Of a stretch of DNA of 64,000 bases, positions 1 to 8,720 are shown piece by piece (position 1 is the stretch's first letter; every line of letters begins with the position of its first letter). Location: positions 310,001-374,000 of the forward strand of contig NZ_JABEKS010000002.1 in assembly GCF_012985205.1 (NCBI RefSeq), read 5' to 3'. The translations under genes were made by a program, and so were the position numbers. The notes below the pieces were generated by a model. That model was given only the letters and a program-made list of their open reading frames with translations, did not search any database and had not been told where the DNA came from. Origin of the DNA: Planctomonas sp. JC2975. GTDB taxonomy: Bacteria > Actinomycetota > Actinomycetes > Actinomycetales > Microbacteriaceae.

Positions 1-507
1 GAGAAATCGTCGGTCGAGGACTGGGCTTGGATGTACGAGGTCAACGTGCTCGGCACCAAGCGCGTCATCGCGGCTCTCCTGCCTCTGCTGCGCGACGGAG
101 CGGATGCCGACACTCACGCCGACATCGTGAACGTCACCTCCACCGCTGGCCACGTCGCCTACGCGGGAGGCGGCGGATACAACGCCGCCAAGTTCGCCGA
201 GCACGCGCTGACCGAGGCGCTGCGCCTCGAGCTCAACGGCGAGCCGATCCGCGTCATCGAGGTCGCTCCGGGTCTGGTGCACACGGAGGAGTTCTCGCTC
301 ACCCGTTTCAAGGGCGACAAGGCGCGAGCGGATGCCGTGTACGCCGACGTGCCCGAACCGCTGTCGGCCGTCGACGTCGCCGAGACGATCGTCGACGCGC
401 TCGAGCGACCGCCCCATGTGGACCTCGACCTCATCGTGATCAAACCGGTGGCCCAGGCCGCGGCGTACAAGCTGCACCGCGGCCCTCTGAGCGTGAAGCG
501 GGACTGA
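1..507 (+). CDS. SDR-family oxidoreductase, 5' end cut by window
   Basis: The reading frame is open from base 1, so the visible ATG at 31 is internal and the N-terminal NAD(P)-binding part lies outside the window. The remaining 168 residues hold the SDR core: an NVTS serine segment and the catalytic YNAAK (Tyr codon 178-180, Lys codon 190-192), followed by the EALRLEL helix and a V-A-P-G turn. A short-chain dehydrogenase/reductase acting on an unknown hydroxy or keto substrate is likely. The next gene begins 3 nt after the stop, so the two are probably co-transcribed. Confidence 0.85.
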   Translation, partial: EKSSVEDWAWMYEVNVLGTKRVIAALLPLLRDGADADTHADIVNVTSTAGHVAYAGGGGYNAAKFAEHALTEALRLELNGEPIRVIEVAPGLVHTEEFSLTRFKGDKARADAVYADVPEPLSAVDVAETIVDALERPPHVDLDLIVIKPVAQAAAYKLHRGPLSVKRD

Positions 508-510
508 GCG

Positions 511-1221
511 ATGCGGGCGCGGAGTGAGAGGCTCGCCGCGCGCGAACGTGCCGTTGCGCGATGGGAGCGCGCCAGCAGCTGGCCGTTCCTGGTGCTTTCC
601 GTGGCGTTCATCGTCGCGTACAGCATCCGCTGCCTCGACTCGGACTTCGAGCACCACGACCCGGTGATCATCTGGACGATCCTCGCCTTCATCTGGGCCG
701 TCTTCCTCGTCGACTTCATCGTCAGGTTCTCGCTGTCGACGCACAAGTGGACGTTCGTGCGACGCAACGTTCTCGACCTCCTTGGCGCGCTGCTCCCCGT
801 GTTCCGTCCCTTCCGGGCCCTGCAGGAGCTGCGGCGCATCCGGTATTTCCGCAGCCAGACGGGAGCCGCCGTCCGCGCCCGCCTCGTCTCGAACGCCGCG
901 GCGTTCGTGGTGCTGTGGGTGTACATCATCGCTGTGACCGAAGTGCTGGTGGAGCGGGGGGCCCCTGGCGCATCGATCCTGAGCTTCGGTGACGCCGTCT
1001 ACTGGGCGGTCGTCACGATCGCGACCGTCGGTTACGGCGACATCGTCCCGGTCACGACGCTGGGGCGCACGCTCGCCGTGCTGCTCATGCTGAGCGGTAT
1101 CGTCATCGTCGGCGTCACGACCGCCACCGTGGTCTCCTACATCAACGACGCGATCCACCCTAGGGACAACAGGCACAAGGCGGGCGCCGAGGGCGACGCC
1201 GCTGACAGCGAAGGGGAATGA
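511..1221 (+). CDS. Six-TM voltage-gated-type potassium channel
   Basis: This 236-residue membrane protein has the K+ selectivity filter TVGYGD at residues 172-177, between a helix at about 130-150 (S5) and one at about 185-210 (S6). Upstream are hydrophobic segments at about 22-42, 48-70 and 86-98. An arginine-rich S4-like helix follows at about 99-115 (RPFRALQELRRIRYF). That is the full Kv-type layout, without a C-terminal RCK domain. It probably conducts K+ across the cytoplasmic membrane; voltage gating is inferred only from the S4 charges. It sits between the SDR gene (3-nt gap) and the S51 gene (4-nt overlap). Confidence 0.85.
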   Translation: MRARSERLAARERAVARWERASSWPFLVLSVAFIVAYSIRCLDSDFEHHDPVIIWTILAFIWAVFLVDFIVRFSLSTHKWTFVRRNVLDLLGALLPVFRPFRALQELRRIRYFRSQTGAAVRARLVSNAAAFVVLWVYIIAVTEVLVERGAPGASILSFGDAVYWAVVTIATVGYGDIVPVTTLGRTLAVLLMLSGIVIVGVTTATVVSYINDAIHPRDNRHKAGAEGDAADSEGE

Positions 1222-1940
1222 TGAGCATCCATCTCGTCGGAGGCGGCTACCGAGACGGGACCGAGCGCGCCGTGTACGGACCGTTCGTGTCGGAGGCGAT
1301 CGCCGGGGCCGGGGACGAGCGCGATCCCGTGATCGCTGTGCTCACGGTGCGCGAGTCGGCGGATCCCTCGCACGGCGAGACGCTCGCCGCCGCACTGCGC
1401 ACGGCGGGTGCCCCCCGCGAGGTCGACATCGTGGCGATCGTGGTCGACGAGGGCGAGACCATCCCGCTTGACGCCGTGGACGGGGTGGACGGGATCCTCG
1501 TCGGCGGCGGCCTCACCCCGGCGTACCTCGCCGGACTTGCGCCGCTCGCCGGGCGGATCAGGGACGCCGTCGTCGCCGGTGTGCCCTACCTCGGCTTCTC
1601 TGCGGGCGCGATGATCGCACCCGACCGCGCCATCATCGGCGGCTGGCGCATCGACGGAGTCGAGATCTGCTCCGAGGACGGTTCCGAAGAACTCGACGAG
1701 CTCACGATCGAGGACGGTCTCGGCCTGATCGACGTGACGGTGGACGTGCACGCCACCCAGTGGGGCAACTTGTCGCGCGCCATCGCGGCCGTCGACTCCG
1801 GGGCGGTCGGCGAGGTCATTGCGATCGACGAGTCCACCGTGCTCACCGTCGGCGCCGGACCGCTTCGGGCCGGAGGAGCCGGCACCGTGTGGGTGGTCAC
1901 GAAGGATGATCGCGGCGTGCTCGTGCGGAGCATGCGGTAG
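1218..1940 (+). CDS. Peptidase S51 (dipeptidase E/cyanophycinase)-like protein
   Basis: This 240-residue protein has the class I glutamine-amidotransferase-like fold of family S51. The nucleophile elbow GFSAGAM places the catalytic Ser at residue 128. A GGG turn (VGGGLTPAYL) lies upstream. Family members hydrolyse Asp-X dipeptides or cyanophycin; the substrate here cannot be read from sequence. The start overlaps the channel stop by 4 nt. A second in-frame ATG at 1221 lies just behind an AGGGGA Shine-Dalgarno-like stretch and is equally possible. Translation is probably coupled to the channel gene. Confidence 0.75.
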   Translation: MMSIHLVGGGYRDGTERAVYGPFVSEAIAGAGDERDPVIAVLTVRESADPSHGETLAAALRTAGAPREVDIVAIVVDEGETIPLDAVDGVDGILVGGGLTPAYLAGLAPLAGRIRDAVVAGVPYLGFSAGAMIAPDRAIIGGWRIDGVEICSEDGSEELDELTIEDGLGLIDVTVDVHATQWGNLSRAIAAVDSGAVGEVIAIDESTVLTVGAGPLRAGGAGTVWVVTKDDRGVLVRSMR

Positions 1941-2011
1941 AGCATCCGCTGCGGCACGGGATCTGATCGTCGGAGGTCACCGACCAGTCGGCCTGCGGTC
2001 GGACACCAGCG

Positions 2012-2044
2012 CGAACCCGAACCGAACCGAAGGAACCCGAACCG
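2012..2044 (+). repeat. GAACC-rich tandem tract carrying the ung ribosome site
   Basis: The leader of ung is a run of CGAACC/CGAACCC units ending immediately before the start codon. The only purine-rich interruption, GAAGGAA at 2029-2035, is positioned 9 nt before ATG 2045 and probably is the ribosome-binding site. The low-complexity tract may simply keep the site unstructured. Confidence 0.5.
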
Positions 2045-2734
2045 ATGCCGAAGACGCTCGCCGAACTCGCCGCCGAAGGTGCGATGGATCACGGCTGGGC
2101 CGAAGCACTGCAGCCGGTGTCCGGCGACATCGCGGCGATGGGGGACTGGCTTCGGCGGGAGGTGGCATCCGGGCGGCCGTACCTGCCGGCCGGAGCGAAC
2201 GTGCTGCGGGCATTCCGGTATCCGCTCGCCGATGTTCGGGTGCTGATCGTCGGGCAGGACCCGTATCCGACTCCGGGGCATCCGATCGGCCTGTCGTTCG
2301 CCGTGGAGCGCGACGTGCGGCCGGTTCCGCGCAGCCTGCAGAACATCTACCGTGAACTCCGCAGCGACCTCGGCATCGAGACGCCGTCGCACGGCGACCT
2401 GACAGCGTGGAGCGAGCACGGCATCATGCTGCTCAACAGGGTGCTCACGGTGAGGCCCGGCGCAGCGGGATCGCACCGAGGCGCCGGCTGGGAACGCGTG
2501 ACCGAGCACGCCATCAGGGCGCTCGTGGCGCGCGGCACGCCGCTCGTCGCCATCCTGTGGGGGAGGGATGCCGCCAACCTCCGCCCCCTGCTCGGTCAGA
2601 CTCCCATCATCACCTCGCCTCATCCCAGCCCGCTGTCGGCCGATCGGGGATTCTTCGGATCCAAGCCGTTCAGCCGCGCCAACGAGCTGCTCGTGCAGCA
2701 GGGCGCGCTGCCGGTGGACTGGTCGCTCGATTGA
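2045..2734 (+). CDS. ung: Uracil-DNA glycosylase, family 1
   Basis: The 229-residue protein carries the water-activating motif GQDPYP at residues 70-75 (catalytic Asp72) and the minor-groove/leucine loop [13 protein letters not shown] near residue 197. It also has the [11 protein letters not shown] uracil-recognition segment. It excises uracil from DNA to start base-excision repair. Length and motifs are typical of bacterial Ung. It is preceded by a GAAGGAA ribosome site and is convergent with the TetR gene. Confidence 0.95.
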   Translation: MPKTLAELAAEGAMDHGWAEALQPVSGDIAAMGDWLRREVASGRPYLPAGANVLRAFRYPLADVRVLIVGQDPYPTPGHPIGLSFAVERDVRPVPRSLQNIYRELRSDLGIETPSHGDLTAWSEHGIMLLNRVLTVRPGAAGSHRGAGWERVTEHAIRALVARGTPLVAILWGRDAANLRPLLGQTPIITSPHPSPLSADRGFFGSKPFSRANELLVQQGALPVDWSLD

Positions 2735-2793
2735 CCCTCGCGGACTGAACCGAGCCGGCAGACCGGTCCGGTCGAGATCGGTGAGCCGTCTTC

Positions 2794-3492
2794 TCAGGCG
2801 GCCAGCGCTCCGGTCAGCAGTTCGCGCAGGATGCGGCGCAGGCGCGGTCCGACATCCACGATTGCGTGTGCGAGTCGCGGGTCGCTGCGATAGAGGGCGG
2901 AGATCTCGGGTCCCGGCGTCGCGATCTGCCAGAACGCACCGGCGAGCGCTGTCGCGCTGGCGATGACGTCGACGCCGTCCGCGTCGGACAACGCGGGGAG
3001 CAGGCGCTGCATCGAGACGACGATGGCCTCGACCTCGGCGTGGGTGCCGTACTTGAAGCGCCGAACGGCATCCGACGACACGTTGCGCTCCAGGTTCATC
3101 GGTGCCTGGGCGAGCAGGTCGCAGAACATGCCGCGCGAGGCGAGAGTGGCCGAGAGGGCGGATGCGACGGCATCCGGATCCGACTCGCTCACGTCGAGTG
3201 CGTCCAGCTGTCCGCGCACGCCTACCGACCATTCCCGCCAGCCTTCGCCCGTGAGCCGCAGGAAGATCTCCTCCCTCGTCTCGAAGTAGCGCAGCAACGC
3301 GGACTTGTGCATACCGACGGCGTCGGCGATGTCGGTGAGCGTGATCTGGCGGATTCCGCGCTCGGCCGCCAGCTGCCGTGCCGCGGTCAGGATCGCCTCC
3401 TCGCGCCGCTGCTTGGCCTCTGGACTCCTCGCTCGTTGGAAGTCTGCGGGCGCCGGTCCACGCTCGCCGTCGGGCATCGGTGATCCATCCAT
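2794..3492 (-). CDS. TetR-family transcriptional regulator
   Basis: This 232-residue protein has an N-terminal TetR helix-turn-helix at about residues 35-70 (ITLTDIADAVGMHKSALLRYF), followed by a divergent all-helical ligand domain. It is transcribed divergently from the SDR gene at 3551. The 58-bp shared region contains paired TTAG..CTAA sites, so it most likely represses that SDR gene and itself. Ligand unknown. An internal ATG at codon 6 is possible, but the first ATG is kept because it fits the adjacent divergent promoter region. Confidence 0.85.
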   Translation of the reverse strand: MDGSPMPDGERGPAPADFQRARSPEAKQRREEAILTAARQLAAERGIRQITLTDIADAVGMHKSALLRYFETREEIFLRLTGEGWREWSVGVRGQLDALDVSESDPDAVASALSATLASRGMFCDLLAQAPMNLERNVSSDAVRRFKYGTHAEVEAIVVSMQRLLPALSDADGVDVIASATALAGAFWQIATPGPEISALYRSDPRLAHAIVDVGPRLRRILRELLTGALAA

Positions 3493-3499
3493 GCCGACA

Positions 3500-3547
3500 G
3501 TTTAGCAAAACGGTGTTGACTAAATAAGAGAACAGTGTTGTACTAAG
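3500..3547. promoter_or_regulatory. Divergent operator, probable TetR binding sites
   Basis: Read on the minus strand the region holds two direct copies of a TTAGT(A)CAACACYGTT motif, about 25 bp apart. TTAG at 3502-3505 and CTAA at 3520-3523 also form an outer inverted repeat. The copies cover the -35 and -10 of the SDR promoter, the expected position for repression by the adjacent TetR protein (inference). Confidence 0.6.
3516..3544 (+). promoter_or_regulatory. Promoter of SDR gene 3551
   Basis: TTGACT (3516-3521), a 17-bp spacer and TGTACT (3539-3544) precede GTG 3551 by 6 nt. No Shine-Dalgarno is present, so transcription probably starts at the start codon (leaderless). Confidence 0.6.
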
Positions 3548-3550
3548 TGC

Positions 3551-4519
3551 GTGACAGAGAACGAGACAGTGAACACGAACAGCGAACAGAGCACCCGGAT
3601 CGGCGCGGAAGGCGCTGCGACGCAATCGGGAGCAGAGACGAAGACCTGGTTCATCACCGGGTCGTCGCGCGGCTTCGGGCGCGCCTTGGCGGTCGCGGCA
3701 CTCGAAGCGGGAGACAGGGTGGCGGCCACGGCGCGTCGTCCGGAGCAGTTGGACGACCTGGTGGCGACCTACGGAGACCGGGTGGTGGCGTTGCGGCTGG
3801 ATGTCACAGACGTCGACTCCGTACGCGAGGCGATCGCGTCCGCCCGCGAGGCGTTCGGATCCATCGACGTCGTCGTCAACAACGCGGGCTATGCCAACGT
3901 CGCGCCGATCGAGACCGGGGATGACGCAGACTTCCGCACCCAGTTCGAGACGAACTTCTGGGGCGTCTACAACGTCTCGAAGGCGATGATCCCCGTGCTG
4001 CGGGAGCAGGGCGGCGGATTGATCATGCAGTTCTCCTCCGTCGGCGGGCGTGTCGGCGGATCGGGCGGGATCGGCTCGTACCAGGCGGCGAAGTTCGCGA
4101 TCGACGGGTTCAGCCGGGTGCTGCGGTCCGAGACCGAGCAGTTCGGCGTTCGGGTCCTCGTCGTCGAGCCGAGCGGATTCCGCACGGACTGGGCGGGTAG
4201 CTCGATGAGCATCGCCGACCTGCCGCAGGAGTATGCCGCCCTCGGCGCGCGTTACGCCGATGCGGCATCCGCGGAATCCAGCCTGCAGGCGGGCGACCCC
4301 GACCGGGCCGCGGGCATCCTGGTGCGCCTCTCACGTCGGTCTGACCTCCCGACGAACCTGCCGATCGGAGCGAACGCAGCGCGGTTGTCCGTCGGATTCG
4401 ACCGCTCGCAGCTCGAGAGTGATCTCGCGTGGCAGGAGGTCAGCCGATCCGCCGACTTCGGCCAGCCGTATCCCGTGGAGTTCCCCGCGGATGCAGACGC
4501 CTCGGAGCAGGTCGCCTGA
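3551..4519 (+). CDS. SDR-family oxidoreductase
   Basis: This 322-residue classical short-chain dehydrogenase has the cofactor motif TGSSRGFG at residues 36-43, NNAG after the fourth strand and YQAAK as catalytic Tyr/Lys. The first 30 residues are a polar, low-complexity extension absent from typical members. The GTG start is supported by a perfectly spaced promoter that leaves no leader. It probably reduces or oxidises a small xenobiotic or ketone under control of the divergent TetR protein (inference). Convergent with cls. Confidence 0.88.
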   Translation: MTENETVNTNSEQSTRIGAEGAATQSGAETKTWFITGSSRGFGRALAVAALEAGDRVAATARRPEQLDDLVATYGDRVVALRLDVTDVDSVREAIASAREAFGSIDVVVNNAGYANVAPIETGDDADFRTQFETNFWGVYNVSKAMIPVLREQGGGLIMQFSSVGGRVGGSGGIGSYQAAKFAIDGFSRVLRSETEQFGVRVLVVEPSGFRTDWAGSSMSIADLPQEYAALGARYADAASAESSLQAGDPDRAAGILVRLSRRSDLPTNLPIGANAARLSVGFDRSQLESDLAWQEVSRSADFGQPYPVEFPADADASEQVA

Positions 4520-4528
4520 TGCGGGACG

Positions 4529-4562
4529 GGCGGTGCCGGGAGAGAGTGTACCCGGCACCGCC
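4529..4562. terminator. Bidirectional hairpin between SDR gene and cls
   Basis: Perfect 12-bp arms (4529-4540 and 4551-4562, GGCGGTGCCGGG and its complement) enclose a 10-nt loop between two convergent genes. No T-run follows on either strand, as is common in GC-rich actinobacteria. Confidence 0.7.
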
Positions 4563-4612
4563 GGCGTCGCGTCAGTCCGGTGCGCGTGACCGTAGCCCGT
4601 TCGCCACCCCGC

Positions 4613-6073
4613 TCAGTTGAGGGCGGACGTGAGGCGGGCCAGGCCGTCCAGGAACGTGGCCCTTGCCGGCTCGTTGTTCCACTCGTCGAGCGTGAGCTCG
4701 CGACCGGAGTCTCTGTAGTCCTTCTCGACAGCCCGCATGGCCTGCACGAAGGGCGTCCCGCGGACCATGAGAGACATCTCGGCGTTCAGGCTGAAGGACC
4801 GGATGTCCATGTTGCTGGACCCGATCACGGCGATGTCGTCGTCGATGGAGAAGTGCTTGGCGTGCAGGATGAACGGCGCCGGGTACAGGAAGATCCGCAC
4901 CCCGGCCGCGAGGAGCGTTCGGTAGTACGAGCGCTGTGCGTGGTAGACGAGCCCCTGGTCGCCGATCTCCGAGACGAACAGCTGCACGTCGAGACCACGC
5001 TGGCACGCGGTCGTGATGGCGTAGACCATGGCCTCGTCCGGAACGAAGTACGGACTCGTCAGGATCACCCGCTCCGTCGCCCCGTGAATGAGCGAGAGGA
5101 ACAGCCGGAGGTTGTTCTCCGACTCGTAGGCGGGTCCCGACGGCACGAGCTGGCACGCCAGGTCCGCCGGCTGGAGGTCGACGTCGGAGGCGGCGACGTG
5201 CTCGGCCGACGACACGTCCTCTCCGGTCTCGATGAGCCAGTCGGACAGGAACACGACGTTCACCTGCGACACGATCGGTCCGTCGACCCGGGTGACCAGT
5301 TCCTGCCACTTCAGGCCGCGCTTGATGTTCTTCTGGCTGTTGTAGTCGCGCGAGATGAGGTTCTGGGAGCCCATGAACCCGACGCGGCCGTCGACCACGA
5401 CGAGCTTGCGGTGGTTGCGCAGATCCGGCCGCTGGAACTTGCCCTTGAACGGCTGAACGGGCAGCATGAACGACCACTTGACGCCGATGCGGTCGAGCTC
5501 GGCGAACGTCTTGTCGCCCTCGGGGATCTTGCGCGACGCGATGAAGTCCGCGAGCAGGCGAACGGTCACCCCCCGCGCGACGGCGCGCTCCATCGCGGAG
5601 AAGAACCCTCGGGTCGTGTCGTCCCAGGCGACGATGTAGAACTCGACGTGCACCCAGGCGGTCGCCTCGTCGATCGCCGCCGTCATGCGGTCGATGGAAT
5701 CCTGGTAGTCGGCGATCAGCGAAGTGCTGTTGCCGCTGAGCGGCGGCAGCCCGGTGAGCGCCTCGTTCTGCTCGGTCACGCGCGCGAACCAGCGCGGCCA
5801 GGCGGCATCCGCGTCCTGTCGCACGGCTCGCTCGCGGATGAACGCATCGATCCGCGCCTGCTCGTTGCGGCGCCGGGCCGGCAGCCGGAAGTTGCCGATG
5901 AGCAGATAGATGACCAGGCCCAGCACCGGGAGGATGAGGATGAGGAGCAGCCACGCCATCGCGGCCGTCGGCTTGCGGTTGCGCGGGATGTAGATCAGCG
6001 CGACCACGTCGATGATCAGCACGAAGACCCACCCGAATCCCCAGAACAGGTTCGACAGCAGTAGCGAGTGCAT
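4613..6073 (-). CDS. cls: Cardiolipin synthase, phospholipase D type
   Basis: The 486-residue membrane enzyme has two N-terminal TM helices (about 5-25 and 36-56) and two HKD motifs: HRKLVVVD starting at His221 and HAKHFSIDD starting at His404. It condenses phosphatidylglycerol molecules to cardiolipin in the membrane. An upstream in-frame ATG exists at 6124. ATG 6073 is preferred because TACCCT lies 7 nt before it and the protein then begins with the usual short hydrophobic leader. Confidence 0.92.
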   Translation of the reverse strand: MHSLLLSNLFWGFGWVFVLIIDVVALIYIPRNRKPTAAMAWLLLILILPVLGLVIYLLIGNFRLPARRRNEQARIDAFIRERAVRQDADAAWPRWFARVTEQNEALTGLPPLSGNSTSLIADYQDSIDRMTAAIDEATAWVHVEFYIVAWDDTTRGFFSAMERAVARGVTVRLLADFIASRKIPEGDKTFAELDRIGVKWSFMLPVQPFKGKFQRPDLRNHRKLVVVDGRVGFMGSQNLISRDYNSQKNIKRGLKWQELVTRVDGPIVSQVNVVFLSDWLIETGEDVSSAEHVAASDVDLQPADLACQLVPSGPAYESENNLRLFLSLIHGATERVILTSPYFVPDEAMVYAITTACQRGLDVQLFVSEIGDQGLVYHAQRSYYRTLLAAGVRIFLYPAPFILHAKHFSIDDDIAVIGSSNMDIRSFSLNAEMSLMVRGTPFVQAMRAVEKDYRDSGRELTLDEWNNEPARATFLDGLARLTSALN

Positions 6074-6080
6074 GTCGCGC

Positions 6081-6086
6081 AGGGTA
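6081..6086 (-). promoter_or_regulatory. -10 element of cls
   Basis: TACCCT on the minus strand, 7 nt before ATG 6073 with no ribosome site, indicates a leaderless transcript. Confidence 0.5.
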
Positions 6087-6200
6087 GGCGCGTCGCGGTC
6101 GTGCCGGGCATTCCCCGTCACCAAATCACCCGCGATGCGTCGGCCGCACGTGCGGCATCGTCGGCCGGCCGCACGAAACAGTTCCGCAACAACCGACGAT

Positions 6201-6206
6201 TACCCT
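6201..6206 (+). promoter_or_regulatory. -10 element of GNAT gene
   Basis: TACCCT followed by 6 nt and then GTG 6213; no Shine-Dalgarno. It mirrors the cls promoter on the other strand about 120 bp away. Confidence 0.5.
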
Positions 6207-6212
6207 TGTGCC

Positions 6213-6791
6213 GTGCTGGAAGAGGAATACGAGACGCGGCGGGTGCTCCCGGCGCACCTGCGCAAACCGGAGCCGCAGGAGGCGCCGTTCGCGTATGAGA
6301 TCCGCGACGCGACCCCGGCTGACCTGCCGCACGTGCGCGAGATCTACAACTACTACGTCACGAACAGCACCGTGACCTTCGACGAGGACACCACTTCGCT
6401 CAAGGAGTGGAAGTCGAAGTACGCCTACCTGCGCAAGATCGGCATGCCGTTCATCGTGGCCGAGTCGCCGAGCGGCCAGATCCTGGGATACGCGCTCGCC
6501 ACGCCCTGGAAGCAGAAGAAGGCGTATCGGTACACGGTGGAGAACTCGATCTACCTCGGACAGGCATCCACCGGCAAGGGGCTGGGCAAGGTGCTCATGC
6601 AAGCCCTGCTCGACGCGTCGAAGGCCGCCGGTCTCAAGGAGATGATCGCCGTGATCGCCGATCAGGGCGCTGAGGCCTCCATCGCCATGCACCGGTCATT
6701 CGGCTTCAAGGAAGTCGGCAGCATGGGTCACGTCGGCTACAAGTTCGACCGCTGGCTGGGCACGGTTCTCATGCAGAAGAGCCTGAAATGA
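6213..6791 (+). CDS. GNAT-family N-acetyltransferase
   Basis: The 192-residue protein shows the GNAT fold: an IRDATPADLPHVREIYNYYV first strand/helix and a YxLGQASTGKGLGKVLMQALL acetyl-CoA loop (Q/RxxGxG/A type, here STGKGLG). The C-terminal half resembles phosphinothricin-type acetyltransferases (NxxSIAMHRSFGF, GYKFDRW). It probably acetylates a small amine; substrate unknown. Start GTG 6213 is chosen from the -10/6-nt spacing. A longer in-frame reading exists upstream but runs through the cls promoter. Confidence 0.82.
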   Translation: MLEEEYETRRVLPAHLRKPEPQEAPFAYEIRDATPADLPHVREIYNYYVTNSTVTFDEDTTSLKEWKSKYAYLRKIGMPFIVAESPSGQILGYALATPWKQKKAYRYTVENSIYLGQASTGKGLGKVLMQALLDASKAAGLKEMIAVIADQGAEASIAMHRSFGFKEVGSMGHVGYKFDRWLGTVLMQKSLK

Positions 6792-6947
6792 GCGTCTGCG
6801 GCGCGGCGATCCTGTGGGTTCGCCGCGTTGCCGTTATCAATTCGTAATAAACCCTGGCGGATGTCGTGGCCCGGCAATACAGTGATCTCACCGTCACAGC
6901 CGGGCGCCTCCTTTCACTCGAGACGATCGACACGACGCTGTACGAAT

Positions 6948-6985
6948 CGAGGCCTGCCGGCATCACTGGGATGCGGCAGGCCTCG
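6948..6985. terminator. Long-stem hairpin between GNAT gene and ABC operon
   Basis: Perfect 12-bp arms (6948-6959 and 6974-6985, CGAGGCCTGCCG and its complement) flank a 14-nt loop in the convergent gap. This is a likely factor-independent or processing terminator for both directions. Confidence 0.65.
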
Positions 6986-7026
6986 TCCATTCACCGCCGG
7001 CGACGCAGTCGCGGCCGGCGGATCGG

Positions 7027-7794
7027 TCACTCCCTCGCAGGCGCCTTGCGCAGCACGTAGAATCCGACGACCGCGGCGACGACCCCGGGGATGAGCAGCC
7101 ACGCCACGACGCCGATCGCCTTCACCTGCAGGAACCAGGCGCCGACGGTGGCCCAGGAGTCGGTCAGTGTTGCGGCGGCCACACCAGCGACCACCAGCAG
7201 CACCACGATCGCCCCCAGCGCGTAGAGGCCGTTGGCGCGCCACCGCACGAAGACGCTGCCGGCCAGGGCGCCGAGCGCGAAGCAGATCATGAACGCCGCG
7301 AAGCCGGCAAACAGCCGCTCCCACAGCGGACCGGTGCCGAAGTAGACGTTGCTGAACATGTGGGCGTTCATGCCGTAGCCGTTCGTCCAGTCCTCGACGT
7401 AGGAGAGCAACGTCGCCACGGCGGTGAACAGCAGACCTTGGAGGGCGAAGGCGACGACGGTGCCGAAGTAGTAGTCGCGGCGCGTGGCCGACATGCCCAG
7501 TGCGAACCGGAAGGTGAGGTTCATCGCCTGCACGGCTGCGACGGCGAAGTACACGTAGATGTACGCCGTTGCCCCCGACCATTCGGTTCCTTCGAGGGAC
7601 TCGCCTGTCGAGAAGAAGATCGAGATCCAGATGATCATGTTGATCAGGAATACAAATCCGATGATCATCCAGGGCAGGGCGATCATGGTGAATCCGTTGG
7701 CGAAGTGGAGCCGGGTGACGGTCCAGACGCGATGCGCTGCGCCCTGCACGACGGTGGAATCGGCGACGGTGGCCGGTGTGCTGATGGCGGTCAT
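7027..7794 (-). CDS. ABC transporter membrane protein
   Basis: This 255-residue integral membrane protein has about six TM segments (first at about 38-60, last at about 225-245), no signal peptide and no recognisable enzymatic motif. Its start overlaps the stop of the ATPase gene by 4 nt, so the two form one transporter. The GntR-ATPase-membrane layout is that of the YtrA/BcrA-like stress-induced exporters of Gram-positive bacteria (inference from context). Substrate unknown. Confidence 0.78.
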   Translation of the reverse strand: MTAISTPATVADSTVVQGAAHRVWTVTRLHFANGFTMIALPWMIIGFVFLINMIIWISIFFSTGESLEGTEWSGATAYIYVYFAVAAVQAMNLTFRFALGMSATRRDYYFGTVVAFALQGLLFTAVATLLSYVEDWTNGYGMNAHMFSNVYFGTGPLWERLFAGFAAFMICFALGALAGSVFVRWRANGLYALGAIVVLLVVAGVAAATLTDSWATVGAWFLQVKAIGVVAWLLIPGVVAAVVGFYVLRKAPARE

Positions 7795-8720
7795 GACGAT
7801 GCTCCGTTTCCGGCTGCTGAGGTCTCGGCGCCGAACTCGGCGCCTGTCGAATTGGTGGAGCGCACGACGAGCTGCTGCAGGGAGACCGGGGCGAGCTCGA
7901 GACCGGCAGCGACGGCATCCCGTCGCTCGTCGGCATCCAGGCGTTCGACGGTGACGGATGCCAGCCCGCCGATGCCCTCGCGATGGAGCACTCTGCGCCC
8001 GACGATGAACGCCTCGACCGCGCCGCGCGGGCCGACGATCGTGGTCGCCGAATCGCGTGCGGACTCGGACGACTCGTCCATGATGATGCGGCCCTTGTCG
8101 ATCACGACCACGTGCTCGAGGATGTTCGCCACCTCGTCGATCAGGTGCGTGGAGAGGATGATCGTGCGCGGATGCTCGCTGTAGTCGGCGAGAAGGCGGT
8201 CGTAGAAGATCTGGCGAGCGACGGCATCCAGTCCGAGGTACGGCTCGTCGAAGAACGTGAGCGGCGCCCGGGCGGCGAGGCCGACGATGACGCCGACGGC
8301 GGACAGCTGGCCGCGGGACAGCTTCTTGATGCGGCGGTTCAGCGGGAGCTGGAAGTCATCGATGAGCTGGGCCGCGAAGTCGGCGTCCCAGTTCTCGTAG
8401 AACCACGGCGCGCATGTGAAGACGTGCTTCGGCTTGAACTCGTCCGGGTACTTCTGGCTCTCCTTGATGAAGGACACGCGCGAGAGCACTCTGGCGTTCT
8501 CGACGGGGTGCTCGCCGAACACGCGGATCTCCCCGGTGGTGGCGAAGTCCTGGCCGGTGATGGTCTGCATGAGCGTCGTCTTGCCTGCGCCGTTGCGGCC
8601 GAGCAGGCCGGTGATGGCGTCGGTCTTGAACGAGAGGCTCACGTCGTCGAGCGCTGTGACGTCACCGAATCGCTTGGTGAGGCCGCTGATCTCGACCACG
8701 GGTGCGGTCGATGTGGTCAC
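7791..8720 (-). CDS. ABC transporter ATP-binding protein
   Basis: The 309-residue protein has Walker A GRNGAGKT at residues 41-48, a variant signature LSRGQ in place of LSGGQ, Walker B LTFFDEP and an H-loop STHLID. About 80 C-terminal residues are outside the nucleotide-binding domain. GTG 8720 follows an AAGGAG ribosome site 7 nt upstream and overlaps the GntR stop by 4 nt. It powers the membrane partner encoded directly downstream. Confidence 0.88.
   Translation of the reverse strand: MTTSTAPVVEISGLTKRFGDVTALDDVSLSFKTDAITGLLGRNGAGKTTLMQTITGQDFATTGEIRVFGEHPVENARVLSRVSFIKESQKYPDEFKPKHVFTCAPWFYENWDADFAAQLIDDFQLPLNRRIKKLSRGQLSAVGVIVGLAARAPLTFFDEPYLGLDAVARQIFYDRLLADYSEHPRTIILSTHLIDEVANILEHVVVIDKGRIIMDESSESARDSATTIVGPRGAVEAFIVGRRVLHREGIGGLASVTVERLDADERRDAVAAGLELAPVSLQQLVVRSTNSTGAEFGAETSAAGNGASS

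Noticed and set aside
1586-3625. 679-codon open frame on the minus strand opposite ung and the S51 gene
   Set aside because: Arg/Pro-rich translation without family features; it lies antisense to genes with clear motifs, the usual artefact of very GC-rich sequence.
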